Of a stretch of DNA of 64,000 nucleotides, positions 7,321 to 16,287 are shown in pieces. Position 1 is the stretch's first letter; each line of letters opens with the position of its first letter. The notes under the pieces are model-generated. The model saw only the letters and a list, made by a program, of their open reading frames with translations, searched no databases and was not told the origin of the DNA. The translations under genes were made by a program, and so were the position numbers. The stretch is from Blautia faecis (GTDB lineage: Bacteria; Bacillota; Clostridia; Lachnospirales; Lachnospiraceae). Location: positions 133,573 through 197,572 of the forward strand of contig NZ_JAJCIA010000002.1 of assembly GCF_020554845.1 (NCBI RefSeq), read 5' to 3'.

Positions 7321-10182
7321 ATGATCAGTGTTGAAATGGAAGATGTTCTGGCGGTATTACAATTATGCAAACCGTATATTATCGGTATTGCTGCCGCACT
7401 TGTAATTGGAATCGTAATTATGATCGCATGCCGCAGGATGTCCAGGGACAAAAGATTTCTGATAAGAGGAGAAGCTGTGATCGCAATGGTTCTTGCTGTT
7501 GTTGTCTGCGTGAATATGATCTGTTTTGGACCAATGGCTACATTGATTGGACTTGCAACGGGAAATGGAACTTTAAGCGATGAAACAAATGAAGAAGCTG
7601 CGGAAGTGGCAGAAGAAATTATGGAAGACGGAATTGTTCTTCTGAAGAATGAAAGCTTGCTTCCTTTAAATGAAACAAAAAAACTGAATATTTTTGGCTG
7701 GGAATCTATTAATCCGGCTTACGGAGGAGCTGGTTCCGGTGGAATTAATGATCTGTATGATATTGTCAGTCTGAATCAGGGACTTGAAAATGCCGGATTT
7801 TCTATTAACCAGAAACTGGTTGATTTTTATAACAATTATGGTGCAGATGATCCGGAAATGTCTATCCAGAAACAGAGCTGGACATTACCTGAGCCACCTG
7901 TAGATACTTACAGTGATGAGCTTATTAAAAGTGCGAAAGAGTATTCTGATGTGGCAGTTGTGGTTCTTTCCAGAAAAGCAGGTGAAGGTCATAATGATAT
8001 TCCTATGGACGTAAAAAAAGCAGCATATGATAATAATTCAGATGAATATGATGATTTTCCTGAGGGAGAGCATTATTTACAGCTTTCACAAACTGAGAGA
8101 GATATGGTGGATATGGTTTGCTCAAACTTTGATAATGTGATTGTAATTTATAATGGAGCAAATCAGTTTGAACTTGGTTTCGCAGATGAATATCCTCAGA
8201 TTAAATCTGTTGTATGGTGCCCCGGAACGGGAAATGTGGGATTTAATGCACTTGGTAAAGTATTTTCAGGTGAAGTCAATCCTTCCGGAAAAACACCGGA
8301 TACATTCATTTATGATATGACGACTGCTCCGTGGTGGGATAATGCAGAAAAAACAGAGTATACAAATCTGGCAGATATGGCCGTTGAAGGAATGAACGCA
8401 GGAACCGCGCAGGTGTATGCTCCGGCATTTACCAATTATGTGGAAGGCATTTATGTAGGATACAAGTACTATGAAACAGCTGCCCAGGAAGGTGCGATTG
8501 ATTACGATAAGACTGTACAGTATCCATTTGGATATGGTCTGAGTTACACAGAATTTGAACAGAAAATGGGTGAACTGGAGGAAAAAGACGGACAGATTTC
8601 TGTAGATGTGGAAGTAACCAACACTGGAGATGTTGCCGGAAAAGATGTAGTAGAAGTGTATTATAATCCGCCATATACAAATGGCGGAATTGAGAAATCT
8701 TCTGCAAATCTGATCGAGTTTGCAAAAACAGATCTGCTTCAGCCGGGAAAATCTCAGATTGTTACAGTTACATTTAGTATAGAAGATATGGCCTCTTATG
8801 ATGAGAATAATGCAAAAGCGTATGTTCTTGAAAAAGGTGACTATGTAATCTCTATTAACAGCGATTCACATACTGTGCTGGATCAGAAAACTTATACCGC
8901 AGATGCTGATGTAGTATATAAGGGAGAAAATAAAAGAGCATCAGATGATACTGCTGCTGGAAATGTATTTGAAGATGCAAAAGGAGATATAACATATCTG
9001 TCACGTGCAGATCATTTTGCAAATTATGAAGAGGCTACAGCAGCACCGGCATCTGCAGAACTGAGTGAGCCATATGTTTCTGAATATCATCTGAACAGTA
9101 ACTTTGATAAGACTACATACCTTAATGATGAGGATGTAATGCCGACAACGGGAGCAGATAACGGACTTACATTAGAGGATATGCGAGATGCTGATTATGA
9201 CGACCCTCGTTGGGAAAAACTTCTGGATCAGCTTTCTGTTGATGAAATGGCAAATATGATTGCAATGGCTGGTTATCAGACAGCAGCCATGGATTCTGTG
9301 GGAAAAGTGGCTACACTTGATTTCGATGGACCGGCAGCAATTAATAACAACTTTACAGGGGTTGGTTCTATTGGATTTCCGATTGAAGTTGTGATTGCTT
9401 CCACATGGAATAAGGAACTTGCACAAACCTGGGGTGAATGCATGGGCAAGATCAGTCAGGAAATGGGTGCAGAGGGCTGGTATGCACCAGGTATGAATAC
9501 TCATAGAACCGCATTTGGAGCAAGAAACTATGAATACTTTTCAGAAGATGGAGTTCTTGCAGGAAATATGGGAGCAAAAGCAGTAGAAGGAGCAAGAAAA
9601 TACGGAGTTTATTCTTACATTAAACATTTTGCTATGTATGAAGGTAATGCCAAAATGGTAAGTGTCTGGTCGAATGAGCAGGCAATCCGGGAAATTTATC
9701 TGAAACCATTCGAGATTTCTGTAAAACAAGGTGGAGCAAATGCGGTTATGGTTTCCTGGAGTTTCCTTGGAGATAAATGGACTGGAGAATGCAGTAACCT
9801 TATGAATACAGTTCTCAGAGATGAATGGGGATTCAGGGGAATGGCGCTTACAGACTTCTTCCGAAACAATGGTCATGGATTTATGAATGCAGATGCAGCT
9901 TTGGCGAATGGAGTAGATGTAATGTTGTCTACATTCAATGGAGAAGAGAACAATGTAGCCAATCCAGAGCATCCAACATCTGTACTTCAGATGAGAAATG
10001 CCTGCAAAAATGTCATGTATACAGTTGTAAGCAGTTGGGCTTATGATGGAGAACACGAAGAAACAGGTATGGAAAACTGGAAAAAAGCAGGAATTGGTAT
10101 CGACACTGTAATAGCCCTTTTCATGGCAGGAATGGAAGTACTGGTAATTAGAGGATATAAGAAAAGAAAGAATGCTGAATAA
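7321..10182 (+). CDS. Membrane-anchored glycoside hydrolase family 3 protein with swapped domain order
   Basis: A 953-residue protein. Residues about 15-35 and 55-80 are hydrophobic membrane segments, and a third lies near the C-terminus (GIDTVIALFMAGMEVLVI) before a basic tail. Between them the GH3 C-terminal alpha/beta sandwich comes first (EDGIVLLKNESLLPLNE at about 99-115), then a fibronectin-like region (EVTNTGDVAGKDVVEVYY), then the GH3 TIM barrel last (SVDEMANMIAMAG onward, with IKHFAMYEGN). The likely nucleophile is Asp845 in MALTDFF. Ordinary GH3 enzymes have barrel then sandwich, so this one is circularly permuted, a layout known in some gut Firmicutes. Probably a beta-glucosidase or related exo-enzyme acting at the cell surface; substrate unknown. 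A strong AAAGGAGG precedes the ATG. Confidence 0.88.
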   Translation: MISVEMEDVLAVLQLCKPYIIGIAAALVIGIVIMIACRRMSRDKRFLIRGEAVIAMVLAVVVCVNMICFGPMATLIGLATGNGTLSDETNEEAAEVAEEIMEDGIVLLKNESLLPLNETKKLNIFGWESINPAYGGAGSGGINDLYDIVSLNQGLENAGFSINQKLVDFYNNYGADDPEMSIQKQSWTLPEPPVDTYSDELIKSAKEYSDVAVVVLSRKAGEGHNDIPMDVKKAAYDNNSDEYDDFPEGEHYLQLSQTERDMVDMVCSNFDNVIVIYNGANQFELGFADEYPQIKSVVWCPGTGNVGFNALGKVFSGEVNPSGKTPDTFIYDMTTAPWWDNAEKTEYTNLADMAVEGMNAGTAQVYAPAFTNYVEGIYVGYKYYETAAQEGAIDYDKTVQYPFGYGLSYTEFEQKMGELEEKDGQISVDVEVTNTGDVAGKDVVEVYYNPPYTNGGIEKSSANLIEFAKTDLLQPGKSQIVTVTFSIEDMASYDENNAKAYVLEKGDYVISINSDSHTVLDQKTYTADADVVYKGENKRASDDTAAGNVFEDAKGDITYLSRADHFANYEEATAAPASAELSEPYVSEYHLNSNFDKTTYLNDEDVMPTTGADNGLTLEDMRDADYDDPRWEKLLDQLSVDEMANMIAMAGYQTAAMDSVGKVATLDFDGPAAINNNFTGVGSIGFPIEVVIASTWNKELAQTWGECMGKISQEMGAEGWYAPGMNTHRTAFGARNYEYFSEDGVLAGNMGAKAVEGARKYGVYSYIKHFAMYEGNAKMVSVWSNEQAIREIYLKPFEISVKQGGANAVMVSWSFLGDKWTGECSNLMNTVLRDEWGFRGMALTDFFRNNGHGFMNADAALANGVDVMLSTFNGEENNVANPEHPTSVLQMRNACKNVMYTVVSSWAYDGEHEETGMENWKKAGIGIDTVIALFMAGMEVLVIRGYKKRKNAE

Positions 10183-10214
10183 GGATGAAAGTGGGATGGA
10201 AAACAATTATGAAA

Positions 10215-10316
10215 CAGTAAAAATTGGTTGAAAAGATGACAATAGAAGAAAAGGCAGCAATCCTCAGTGGAAAAACTGTCTGACAGACCAGAGAAATTGA
10301 CAGGTTTTCCATCTCG
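10215..10316 (+). pseudogene. Start of a second GH3 gene, broken by a stop codon
   Basis: The frame reads LVEKMTIEEKAAILSGKTV, stop, QTREIDRFSI. Intact GH3 beta-glucosidases begin with this motif and have Trp where the TGA now stands (10281-10283), so TGG-to-TGA is the simplest reading. After about 10316 the similarity ends. It lies directly downstream of the intact GH3 gene. The remaining bases up to 10486 hold no recognisable gene. Confidence 0.6.
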
Positions 10317-10486
10317 TGTTGTGCTGCTGAAACAAAGGAAAATGGCCGTCTGATTATGAGTGCTGAGGATGTATGGAATGTTTCGCTGACAGCACCAGAG
10401 GCGAATATTCTCTTGTGTGCCATTTTTTCTGTGAAAAAGAAGGTTTTCCTATGTGCAGAACCGGCAATACACTCAGGAAAAGACAG

Positions 10487-10921
10487 TCAGCTCTGTGGAG
10501 AAGAAATTTTTTTGTTTTCACAGTCCTGACAGATGCCATGAAGCATATCTCCGCTGCAATGCAGCCGGAAGCCATGATCTTTATACAAATGCTCTTTAAA
10601 TTCATCCATAAAGTCACAGTCAAGATGCACAACCTTGCCACATCTGATGCATTTCAGATGTAGGTGTTCTGTGCATTTTTTTTCTTCTCCTGCAAACTGA
10701 AACACAGCTTTATCACTGTTCAGATCCGGATATTTGATTACAATATGCTCGGCGCAAAGCTTGTCAAGATATCGGTATACAGTTGTTGTGTTTACCTTAA
10801 TTCCTTCAGTTTTTAAATATTTTTCAATATCAGCCACACTGACAGTGACAGCCTTCTGGGACTTCAAATACTCCAGAATAATCTGTCGTGTTTTTGTAGT
10901 ATAGGGTTTTCGCTCAGCCAT
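10487..10921 (-). CDS. Fur-family metal-responsive repressor, Zur/PerR-like
   Basis: A 144-residue protein with the Fur winged helix (KPYTTKTRQIILEYLKSQK ... NTTTVYRYLDKL) and the C-terminal metal-binding domain. The structural zinc cysteines are visible as CIRCG and CQDCE, with the HLHLKC segment between. The start at 10921 is chosen because AAAGGA lies eight bases upstream; an ATG 18 bases earlier has no site. It is divergent from a zinc-transporter relic and the spacer has two GCAAAT-type inverted repeats, so a zinc-sensing (Zur) role is favoured over iron or peroxide sensing. Confidence 0.85.
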   Translation of the reverse strand: MAERKPYTTKTRQIILEYLKSQKAVTVSVADIEKYLKTEGIKVNTTTVYRYLDKLCAEHIVIKYPDLNSDKAVFQFAGEEKKCTEHLHLKCIRCGKVVHLDCDFMDEFKEHLYKDHGFRLHCSGDMLHGICQDCENKKISSPQS

Positions 10922-10997
10922 TTTCTTTATTCCTTTCATATGTGCTTTTTTCTATTGTATCTTTTTATTTCGCCTAAGTCAATTATGCTCCAGAAAT

Positions 10998-11010
10998 GCA
11001 AATAATTTGC
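10998..11010. promoter_or_regulatory. Zur-like operator 1
   Basis: Perfect inverted repeat GCAAAT-A-ATTTGC in the spacer between the Fur-family gene and the divergent znuA relic. It resembles known Zur/Fur boxes in its 6-1-6 layout. The repressor assignment is by neighbourhood. Confidence 0.65.
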
Positions 11011-11053
11011 AAATATTATTGACGGCCGGTATTCTATGCGTTATTTTAATAAA

Positions 11054-11068
11054 CGCAAATGGTTTGCG
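11054..11068. promoter_or_regulatory. Zur-like operator 2
   Basis: CGCAAA-TGG-TTTGCG, an inverted repeat sharing the GCAAAT core with operators 1, 3 and 4, upstream of the znuA relic. Confidence 0.6.
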
Positions 11069-11148
11069 CTTATTTTAAGCGGATGAGATAATATGCTTTT
11101 GAAATTTTATTTTCAGGCACATCAGGTTTGTGCAGAAAGGATTTTATT

Positions 11149-11491
11149 ATGAGAAAAAAATTATTAACTAGAACAGCACTTGCAGCTACAATAGCACTTG
11201 GCATTGGTTCTTTTAATCTGGCATATGCAGCAGAAACTGAGGATACTTCTTCTGGAAAAAAAATAAATGTTATGGCAAGCTTTTATCCTATGTATGATTT
11301 TGCAACAAAGGTTGGAGGGGATAAGATTGAGGTTACCAATATGGTACCTGCCTTCTGATTTGACGCAGGATGCATGGATAAATGTAACAGGTACATATCA
11401 CTATGACAAACATAAAGGGATGGAAATTACTGTCACTGATATAGAAGACGCAGAGCCGTCAGAAGAGGAATATGTTTATCCTATTTATTAA
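11149..11491 (+). pseudogene. Collapsed zinc-uptake locus: znuA 5' end joined to ycgQ-like 3' end
   Basis: The first part (MRKKLLTRTALAATIALGIG ... YAAETED) is a signal peptide followed by NVMASFYPMYDFATKVGGDK and VTNMVPA, the opening of a ZnuA/AdcA zinc-binding protein. The frame then stops at 11358, while a second frame from about 11350 reads DAWINVTGTYHYDKHKGMEI and ends YVYPIY, resembling the C-terminus of TIGR03943/YcgQ permease partners. Both families are Zur-controlled in Bacillus. The simplest reading is a deletion that removed the rest of znuA, any znuBC genes and most of ycgQ. An AAAGGA site precedes the ATG. Confidence 0.65.
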
Positions 11492-11625
11492 ACAGAGTTA
11501 GCTTGATTCAAGAAAACTATTTATAAGGTATATATTTTGCTCCATCAGAATGTTTGAAACAGAGCTTTGGGGCCTTTTATCTATCATTTATTAACTCCGG
11601 AAATAGAAAATAATTTTGTGTAAAT

Positions 11626-11640
11626 GCAAACTATTTGTAT
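11626..11640. promoter_or_regulatory. Zur-like operator 3 (weaker)
   Basis: TGCAAA-CTA-TTTGTA, a near-palindrome with the GCAAA/TTTG core, lying after the znuA/ycgQ relic. One mismatch from the other boxes. Confidence 0.45.
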
Positions 11641-11673
11641 TATAGATGCTGGCGCGGGACAGAAAAAAATGCC

Positions 11674-11816
11674 GTTACTGTTCACTCCGTTCACAGTAAC
11701 GCGCTTCGCGATGCACAGAAATCATGCTTTGCATGATTTCGCGCCGCAACTCTCGGGTTTTCTGTGAACTTTGTTCACAAAAAACATCTCGCGGAACGTT
11801 ACCAGTGAACAGTATC
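11674..11816. repeat. Dispersed palindromic repeat, family A, copy 1
   Basis: About 143 bases bounded by GTTACTGTTCACT and AGTGAACAGTAT, with an inner hairpin AATCATGC/GCATGATT. The reverse complement of this element aligns along its length with 33108-33230, and a partial copy lies at 20424-20469. It contains no credible gene. A non-autonomous mobile repeat or REP-like unit is the best description. Confidence 0.65.
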
Positions 11817-11834
11817 AAAATGCCAACAATATTT

Positions 11835-11884
11835 GCAAATAATCTGCAATTTACATTGACCAACATCGAATAAAAGCGTACAAT
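11835..11884 (+). promoter_or_regulatory. Promoter of the yibE/F-like pair with Zur-like operator 4
   Basis: GCAAAT-A-ATCTGC (11835-11847) lies eight bases before a -35 TTGACC (11856-11861), a 17-base spacer and a -10 TACAAT (11879-11884). The box matches operators 1 and 2 closely, which ties the downstream membrane proteins to the same regulator. Confidence 0.65.
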
Positions 11885-11929
11885 GCGATATTGGCAGAAA
11901 TATTAATCTGGAAGGAGAAAATAAATTCA

Positions 11930-13027
11930 ATGAAATTTTGTCTATCTCATAAAAAATATCTTTTAGCTGGCATTTATATTATCTGTGTTATATTTACCTG
12001 TTTTAATGCCAGATTCTATCACACTCCTCTGGCAAAAATATGTTCTGTATCAGAAATGGAAACCATGAGCAGAGAAGGAACCAGAGGTGCAGAAGAACAC
12101 TATTATACTCAGAAAATTACAGCCCGGATATTGAACGGTGCATATAAAGGTAAAGAAATTACACTTTCTAACGAATACACTTCTTCACAGGTTCAGACGC
12201 AGAAATACCATAAAGGAGATACGGTACTTCTGAATGGGTCAAAAGACAGACCTGGAAAAACTATACGTTCTGTAAAACGTGACATCTATCTGGTCGTACT
12301 GGTGGGTGGTCTGATTATTCTTCTGATCTATATTACGAGAAAACAGGGGGGTTATACGATCGTATCAGTGATACTGAATACATTGATTTTTGCGTACGGA
12401 TTTCAACTGTTGGGAGATGGAAAGAATATTCTGAGAATATGTAATGTAATTGCACTTCTTTTTTCGTTGACTACATTGATCTGTCTGAATGGAATTCACA
12501 GGAAAACATGGGCTGCTGTTCTTTCGACTTTATGTGTTCTTTTCCTGATTATGATGCTGTTTGATTTTTCTATTCACAGGTATGGAGATTTAGATTATTC
12601 TAATCTGGAATACCTTGGAAGCATGAGTAATTCAGCCGACATATTCTGGACAGATATTATGCTGACAGGGCTTGGAGCGATTATGGATGTAACAGTCACT
12701 ATAAGTGCAGCAACTGGTGAAATTGTTCGCAAAAATCCATCAGTTTCTATAAGAAAGCTGATACATTCGGGAAGGGAAATCGGATATGATATTATGGGAA
12801 CCATGATAAATGTACTGCTATTTGTTCTTGTAAGTGGCATGATTCCAATGTTTATTCTTAAAATGAATAATGAGATCAGATTTATAACGCTTGTCAGATA
12901 TCACATTCCATATGATATCTGTCGCTTTCTGATAGAAAGTATTGGAATAGTGTTGGCAATACCAGTATCTGTTTTAATTGCTTCGATTATTATGAAAATA
13001 CCATCACTGAAAAGGAGTGGAAAATAA
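11930..13027 (+). CDS. YibE/F-like multi-pass membrane protein 1
   Basis: A 365-residue protein. A first membrane segment (YLLAGIYIICVIFTCF) is followed by an outside domain of about 100 residues rich in beta-type sequence (ITARILNGAYKGKEITLSN) and then a run of membrane helices. The segment TGLGAIMDVTVTISAATGEI is the hallmark of the YibE/YibF family. Function is not established; these proteins occur as pairs, and a transport role has been proposed from topology. The ATG at 11930 follows GGAAGGAG. Control by the Zur-type box upstream suggests a link with zinc. It overlaps the next gene by one base. Confidence 0.8.
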   Translation: MKFCLSHKKYLLAGIYIICVIFTCFNARFYHTPLAKICSVSEMETMSREGTRGAEEHYYTQKITARILNGAYKGKEITLSNEYTSSQVQTQKYHKGDTVLLNGSKDRPGKTIRSVKRDIYLVVLVGGLIILLIYITRKQGGYTIVSVILNTLIFAYGFQLLGDGKNILRICNVIALLFSLTTLICLNGIHRKTWAAVLSTLCVLFLIMMLFDFSIHRYGDLDYSNLEYLGSMSNSADIFWTDIMLTGLGAIMDVTVTISAATGEIVRKNPSVSIRKLIHSGREIGYDIMGTMINVLLFVLVSGMIPMFILKMNNEIRFITLVRYHIPYDICRFLIESIGIVLAIPVSVLIASIIMKIPSLKRSGK

Positions 13028-13806
13028 TGATTCTTTTTCTTACATTAGTGCTGCTTTTTTTGATGATTACAATTGGAGGAGAACGTGGAGCTGTTTCAAT
13101 CATGGCACTGGCAGGTAATATTATTATTCTGTTTTTTTCGGTTATATTGATGTCAGCTGGTTTTCCCGCACTGCTTCTGATACTGGCGGCAGGAGCAGGT
13201 GTCTGTTATAATTCTCTGTTTTATCAGAATGGAAATAATGTCAAAACGCGAGCTGCCTTTCTGGCTACACTGTTTGTAATGCTGATTCTGTTTATTCCGA
13301 TTTTTGCTATTACGTGGAGAACAGGAAGTTATGGCTTAAATGAACTTCAGATTTCAGAAGAGGATTTTATGTACTATTACAACACAGATATCAGTATTAA
13401 TATGCTTCATGTGGCTGTTTTTGTAAGTGTTTTCAGCACTCTGGGAGCTGTCATTGATACTGCACTGTCTGTGACGTCATCTGTGTATGAAGTCTGGACT
13501 CATAAAAACAGTCTGGTAGAGAAAGAACTTACTTCAACAGGGTATCAGGTGGGAAAAGAAATTATAGGCACAACAGTAAACACGTTGCTTTTTGCATATC
13601 TTGGAGGGAGTATTTTATTGTTTTCCTATGTGCAGACACAAAAATATAGTCTGGAAATCATTCTCAATTCCAGATTCCTCTTTCAGGATGTTGCGATTAT
13701 GCTATTTGGTGCTATTGCCTGTCTTGTTGCAGTTCCAGTATCAATTAAATGCATTATCTGGCAGATCAGATATATTAATCCAGATAAAAAGCAATTAAAC
13801 GCTTAA
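13027..13806 (+). CDS. YibE/F-like multi-pass membrane protein 2
   Basis: A 259-residue protein of six or seven membrane helices that starts on the last base of the preceding stop codon, so the two are translationally coupled. It shares the family motif in FSTLGAVIDTALSVTSSVYE and the paired KEIIGTTVNTLLFAYLGGS, which parallels DIMGTMINVLLFVLVSG in gene 1. It lacks the outside domain of gene 1. Probably a two-subunit membrane complex (inference). Confidence 0.8.
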   Translation: MILFLTLVLLFLMITIGGERGAVSIMALAGNIIILFFSVILMSAGFPALLLILAAGAGVCYNSLFYQNGNNVKTRAAFLATLFVMLILFIPIFAITWRTGSYGLNELQISEEDFMYYYNTDISINMLHVAVFVSVFSTLGAVIDTALSVTSSVYEVWTHKNSLVEKELTSTGYQVGKEIIGTTVNTLLFAYLGGSILLFSYVQTQKYSLEIILNSRFLFQDVAIMLFGAIACLVAVPVSIKCIIWQIRYINPDKKQLNA

Positions 13807-13809
13807 ATT

Positions 13810-13944
13810 ATATGGTAATCAGAAGATGGGAATTTTATATATAGTGATGTCACTGATAAGAGAGATGCCGGTTGTGTGTAAGATTCTTGCATAATGGTAT
13901 CTACTTATCGTCAGTAAGCTGAATAGAAATAAAAATTACCATAT
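13810..13944. other. 135-base imperfect palindrome
   Basis: Outer arms ATATGGTAAT (13810-13819) and ATTACCATAT (13935-13944) match perfectly; inner segments ACTGATAAGAGAGATGCC and GGTATCTACTTATCGTCAGT can also pair with bulges. It could be a MITE-like repeat or a structured RNA in the spacer before the phosphate transporter. The rest of 13945-14158 is AT-rich leader without a gene. Confidence 0.5.
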
Positions 13945-14113
13945 ATTTCGTCAGATTATACAGAAAAATGGAAATTTTGAACCGCAAAAAATTACAATTT
14001 GAAATTAATCAAATATTGTAATCAGCCTATGATTATGGCATAATGATTAAGGATATGTAAAAATTGAGAAAAATCCACGTTAACAAAAGAAAATACTTTG
14101 AAAAGAAAGGTCG

Positions 14114-14134
14114 CCTCTGCAGAATTGGCAGAGG
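14114..14134 (+). promoter_or_regulatory. Leader hairpin before the Na/Pi cotransporter
   Basis: CCTCTGC (14114-14120) pairs with GCAGAGG (14128-14134) ten bases before the AGAGGA ribosome-binding site region. There is no T-run. It may affect translation; no known riboswitch was recognised. Confidence 0.4.
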
Positions 14135-14158
14135 GAAACGACAACAGAGGATTAGAAC

Positions 14159-15967
14159 ATGGCAATTTTTTCAATGGTTTTATCTTTGCTGTGCGGAGTA
14201 TCATTTTTCCTTTTTGGAATGTCGCTGATGGGAGACGGACTGAAATCCGTTGCTGGTAATAAGCTGGAAGCATTCCTTTACAAAATGACCAATACCCCGC
14301 TGAAGGGAGTAGCACTTGGAACAGGTGTTACCAGTGTAATCCAGTCATCATCCGCCACTACCGTTATGGTAATCGGTTTTGTAAACTCCGGTATGATGAA
14401 GCTGAAACAGGCAATTGGTATTATCATGGGCGCAAATATCGGAACCAGTATTACAGGATGGATTCTGTGTCTGTCTTATATCCAGGGCTCCGGTGGAATT
14501 GCAAGTATTCTTTCTACAGCCACTATTTCAGCAGTAGTTGCTGTAATCGGTATCATGCTTCGTATGGTCTGTAAGAGATCTGTATACCGAAATATTGGAA
14601 ACATTATGCTGGGTTTTGCCATTTTGATGAATGGTATGCAGATGATGAGTGGAGCAGTTTCTCCTCTTCGTGAAAGTCCTGTATTCATTGATATGCTGAC
14701 AATGTTTTCCAACCCAATTGCAGGTATCCTGGTAGGTATTGCATTTACCGCAGTGCTTCAGAGTGCATCTGCAACAGTTGGTGTGCTGCAGGCTCTTTCC
14801 GTAACCGGAATCCTCACCTTTGCAAGTGCATTTCCAATTGTTCTTGGTATCGGTGTTGGTGCTGCATGTCCGGTACTGATCTCTGCAGTTGGAGCGAATA
14901 AGAACGGTAAGAGAACAGCTCTTGTATATTTGCTGAATGACTTATTCGGTCTGATCTTGTGGTCCATTGTATTCTATACCTTGAATGCGTTCATTCATTT
15001 TGGATTTTTGGATATGATCATGACTCCGGTATCCATCGCATTTTTGAACACCATTTTCCGTGTGGCTACCGTTGTGGTGCTTTTCCCGTTTATTTCCAAG
15101 CTGGAGAAACTGGTTTGCTATCTGGTTAAGGACAGCGCAGAGGAGCTGGAGGACGAGGCAGACTTCGATCTTCTGGAAGAGCGTCTGTTAAATTATCCTG
15201 CACTTGCAATCGGACAGTGTCATCGTGCTATGAATGGTATGGCCAAGAAGCTTCGTAAGAATGTAAACAGAGCTATGAACCTTCTGAATGATTATCAGCA
15301 GGATAAATATGACAAGGTACAGCGTAAGGAAGACCTGATCGACAAATATGAGAGCCGTCTTGGAGAGTATCTGATCCAGCTCACCAAACGTGAGATGAAC
15401 ACCGCCCAGACGCGCCAGACCTCCCTTTATCTGCACACTATCAATGACTTTGAGAGAATTGGCGATCACGCTTCCTACATCGCACATATGTCCAACGAAA
15501 TGCATGACAACCACACGAATTTCTCTCAGACAGCATGGGATGAGCTGAATGTAGTTATGGATGCAGTCCGTGAGGAAATCAATGTGACCTGCAATGCATT
15601 TATGAACGATGACAGAGAAGCCGCACAGCGTGTTGCACCACTTGGCGTGGTAATCACCAGACTTTGTGATGAACTGAAGATGCGCCATGCAGAGCGCCTC
15701 AGCCAGGGCAAATGCGGACTGGAAGAGGGAACTGTGTTCAGCGATATTCTGAACAGCTTTGGACGTATTGCTTCCCACTGTGCAAGTGCTATGACAGCAC
15801 TTATGAAAAGTGGGGAAGAGACAACCGATATCCACATTCACAACTCCAGAATTTATCCTACAGACAGTCTGGAATATTACACTTATTTTAAGGAATACAG
15901 ACAGAAGTATGATATTGGCACAGAAGTGGAGCATAAGCTGAGTATGGAGCCGGAAGAGGTTGAATAA
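14159..15967 (+). CDS. Na+/phosphate cotransporter family protein with PhoU-like domain
   Basis: A 602-residue protein. The N-terminal half (about 1-320) holds two Na_Pi_cotrans repeats with the QSSSATTVMVIGFVNSG and QSASATVGVLQALSVTG motifs typical of NptA/YjbB. The C-terminal half (about 350-590) is helical and resembles PhoU (INDFERIGDHASYIAHMS). It probably moves phosphate across the membrane with sodium, with the PhoU part tuning activity. It stands alone, with its own leader hairpin and a strong terminator. Confidence 0.93.
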   Translation: MAIFSMVLSLLCGVSFFLFGMSLMGDGLKSVAGNKLEAFLYKMTNTPLKGVALGTGVTSVIQSSSATTVMVIGFVNSGMMKLKQAIGIIMGANIGTSITGWILCLSYIQGSGGIASILSTATISAVVAVIGIMLRMVCKRSVYRNIGNIMLGFAILMNGMQMMSGAVSPLRESPVFIDMLTMFSNPIAGILVGIAFTAVLQSASATVGVLQALSVTGILTFASAFPIVLGIGVGAACPVLISAVGANKNGKRTALVYLLNDLFGLILWSIVFYTLNAFIHFGFLDMIMTPVSIAFLNTIFRVATVVVLFPFISKLEKLVCYLVKDSAEELEDEADFDLLEERLLNYPALAIGQCHRAMNGMAKKLRKNVNRAMNLLNDYQQDKYDKVQRKEDLIDKYESRLGEYLIQLTKREMNTAQTRQTSLYLHTINDFERIGDHASYIAHMSNEMHDNHTNFSQTAWDELNVVMDAVREEINVTCNAFMNDDREAAQRVAPLGVVITRLCDELKMRHAERLSQGKCGLEEGTVFSDILNSFGRIASHCASAMTALMKSGEETTDIHIHNSRIYPTDSLEYYTYFKEYRQKYDIGTEVEHKLSMEPEEVE

Positions 15968-15984
15968 ATAATTTTTAAGATAAA

Positions 15985-16042
15985 AACACCGTCAGATGAA
16001 AATTCGCAGATAAAATGCGAAAGTCACCTGGCGGTGTTTTTT
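15985..16042 (+). terminator. Terminator after the Na/Pi cotransporter
   Basis: AACACCG (15985-15991) pairs with CGGTGTT (16032-16038), with a nested TTCGCA/TGCGAA hairpin, followed by T6. Confidence 0.8.
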
Positions 16043-16287
16043 ATGCAGCAGGGTTCTTTATGGAAAAATTAATACCCTGGATTAATTAAAAAACAATATG
16101 AAAAAAGAACAAAATGCTCTAAAAATAATTCCAAACTCTCTCCACTCAGCCGAAACAAAGAATTAGGCATCCGTGCAAAAAAATAAAAATGTAAGTATTT
16201 TTATTCTTTTTCAAAAAAACGTGTTTATCAGAGCTGAGACACGTATAGTTTATGTATGGTTTATACTGTGGGAGTCTGAAGCACCAG

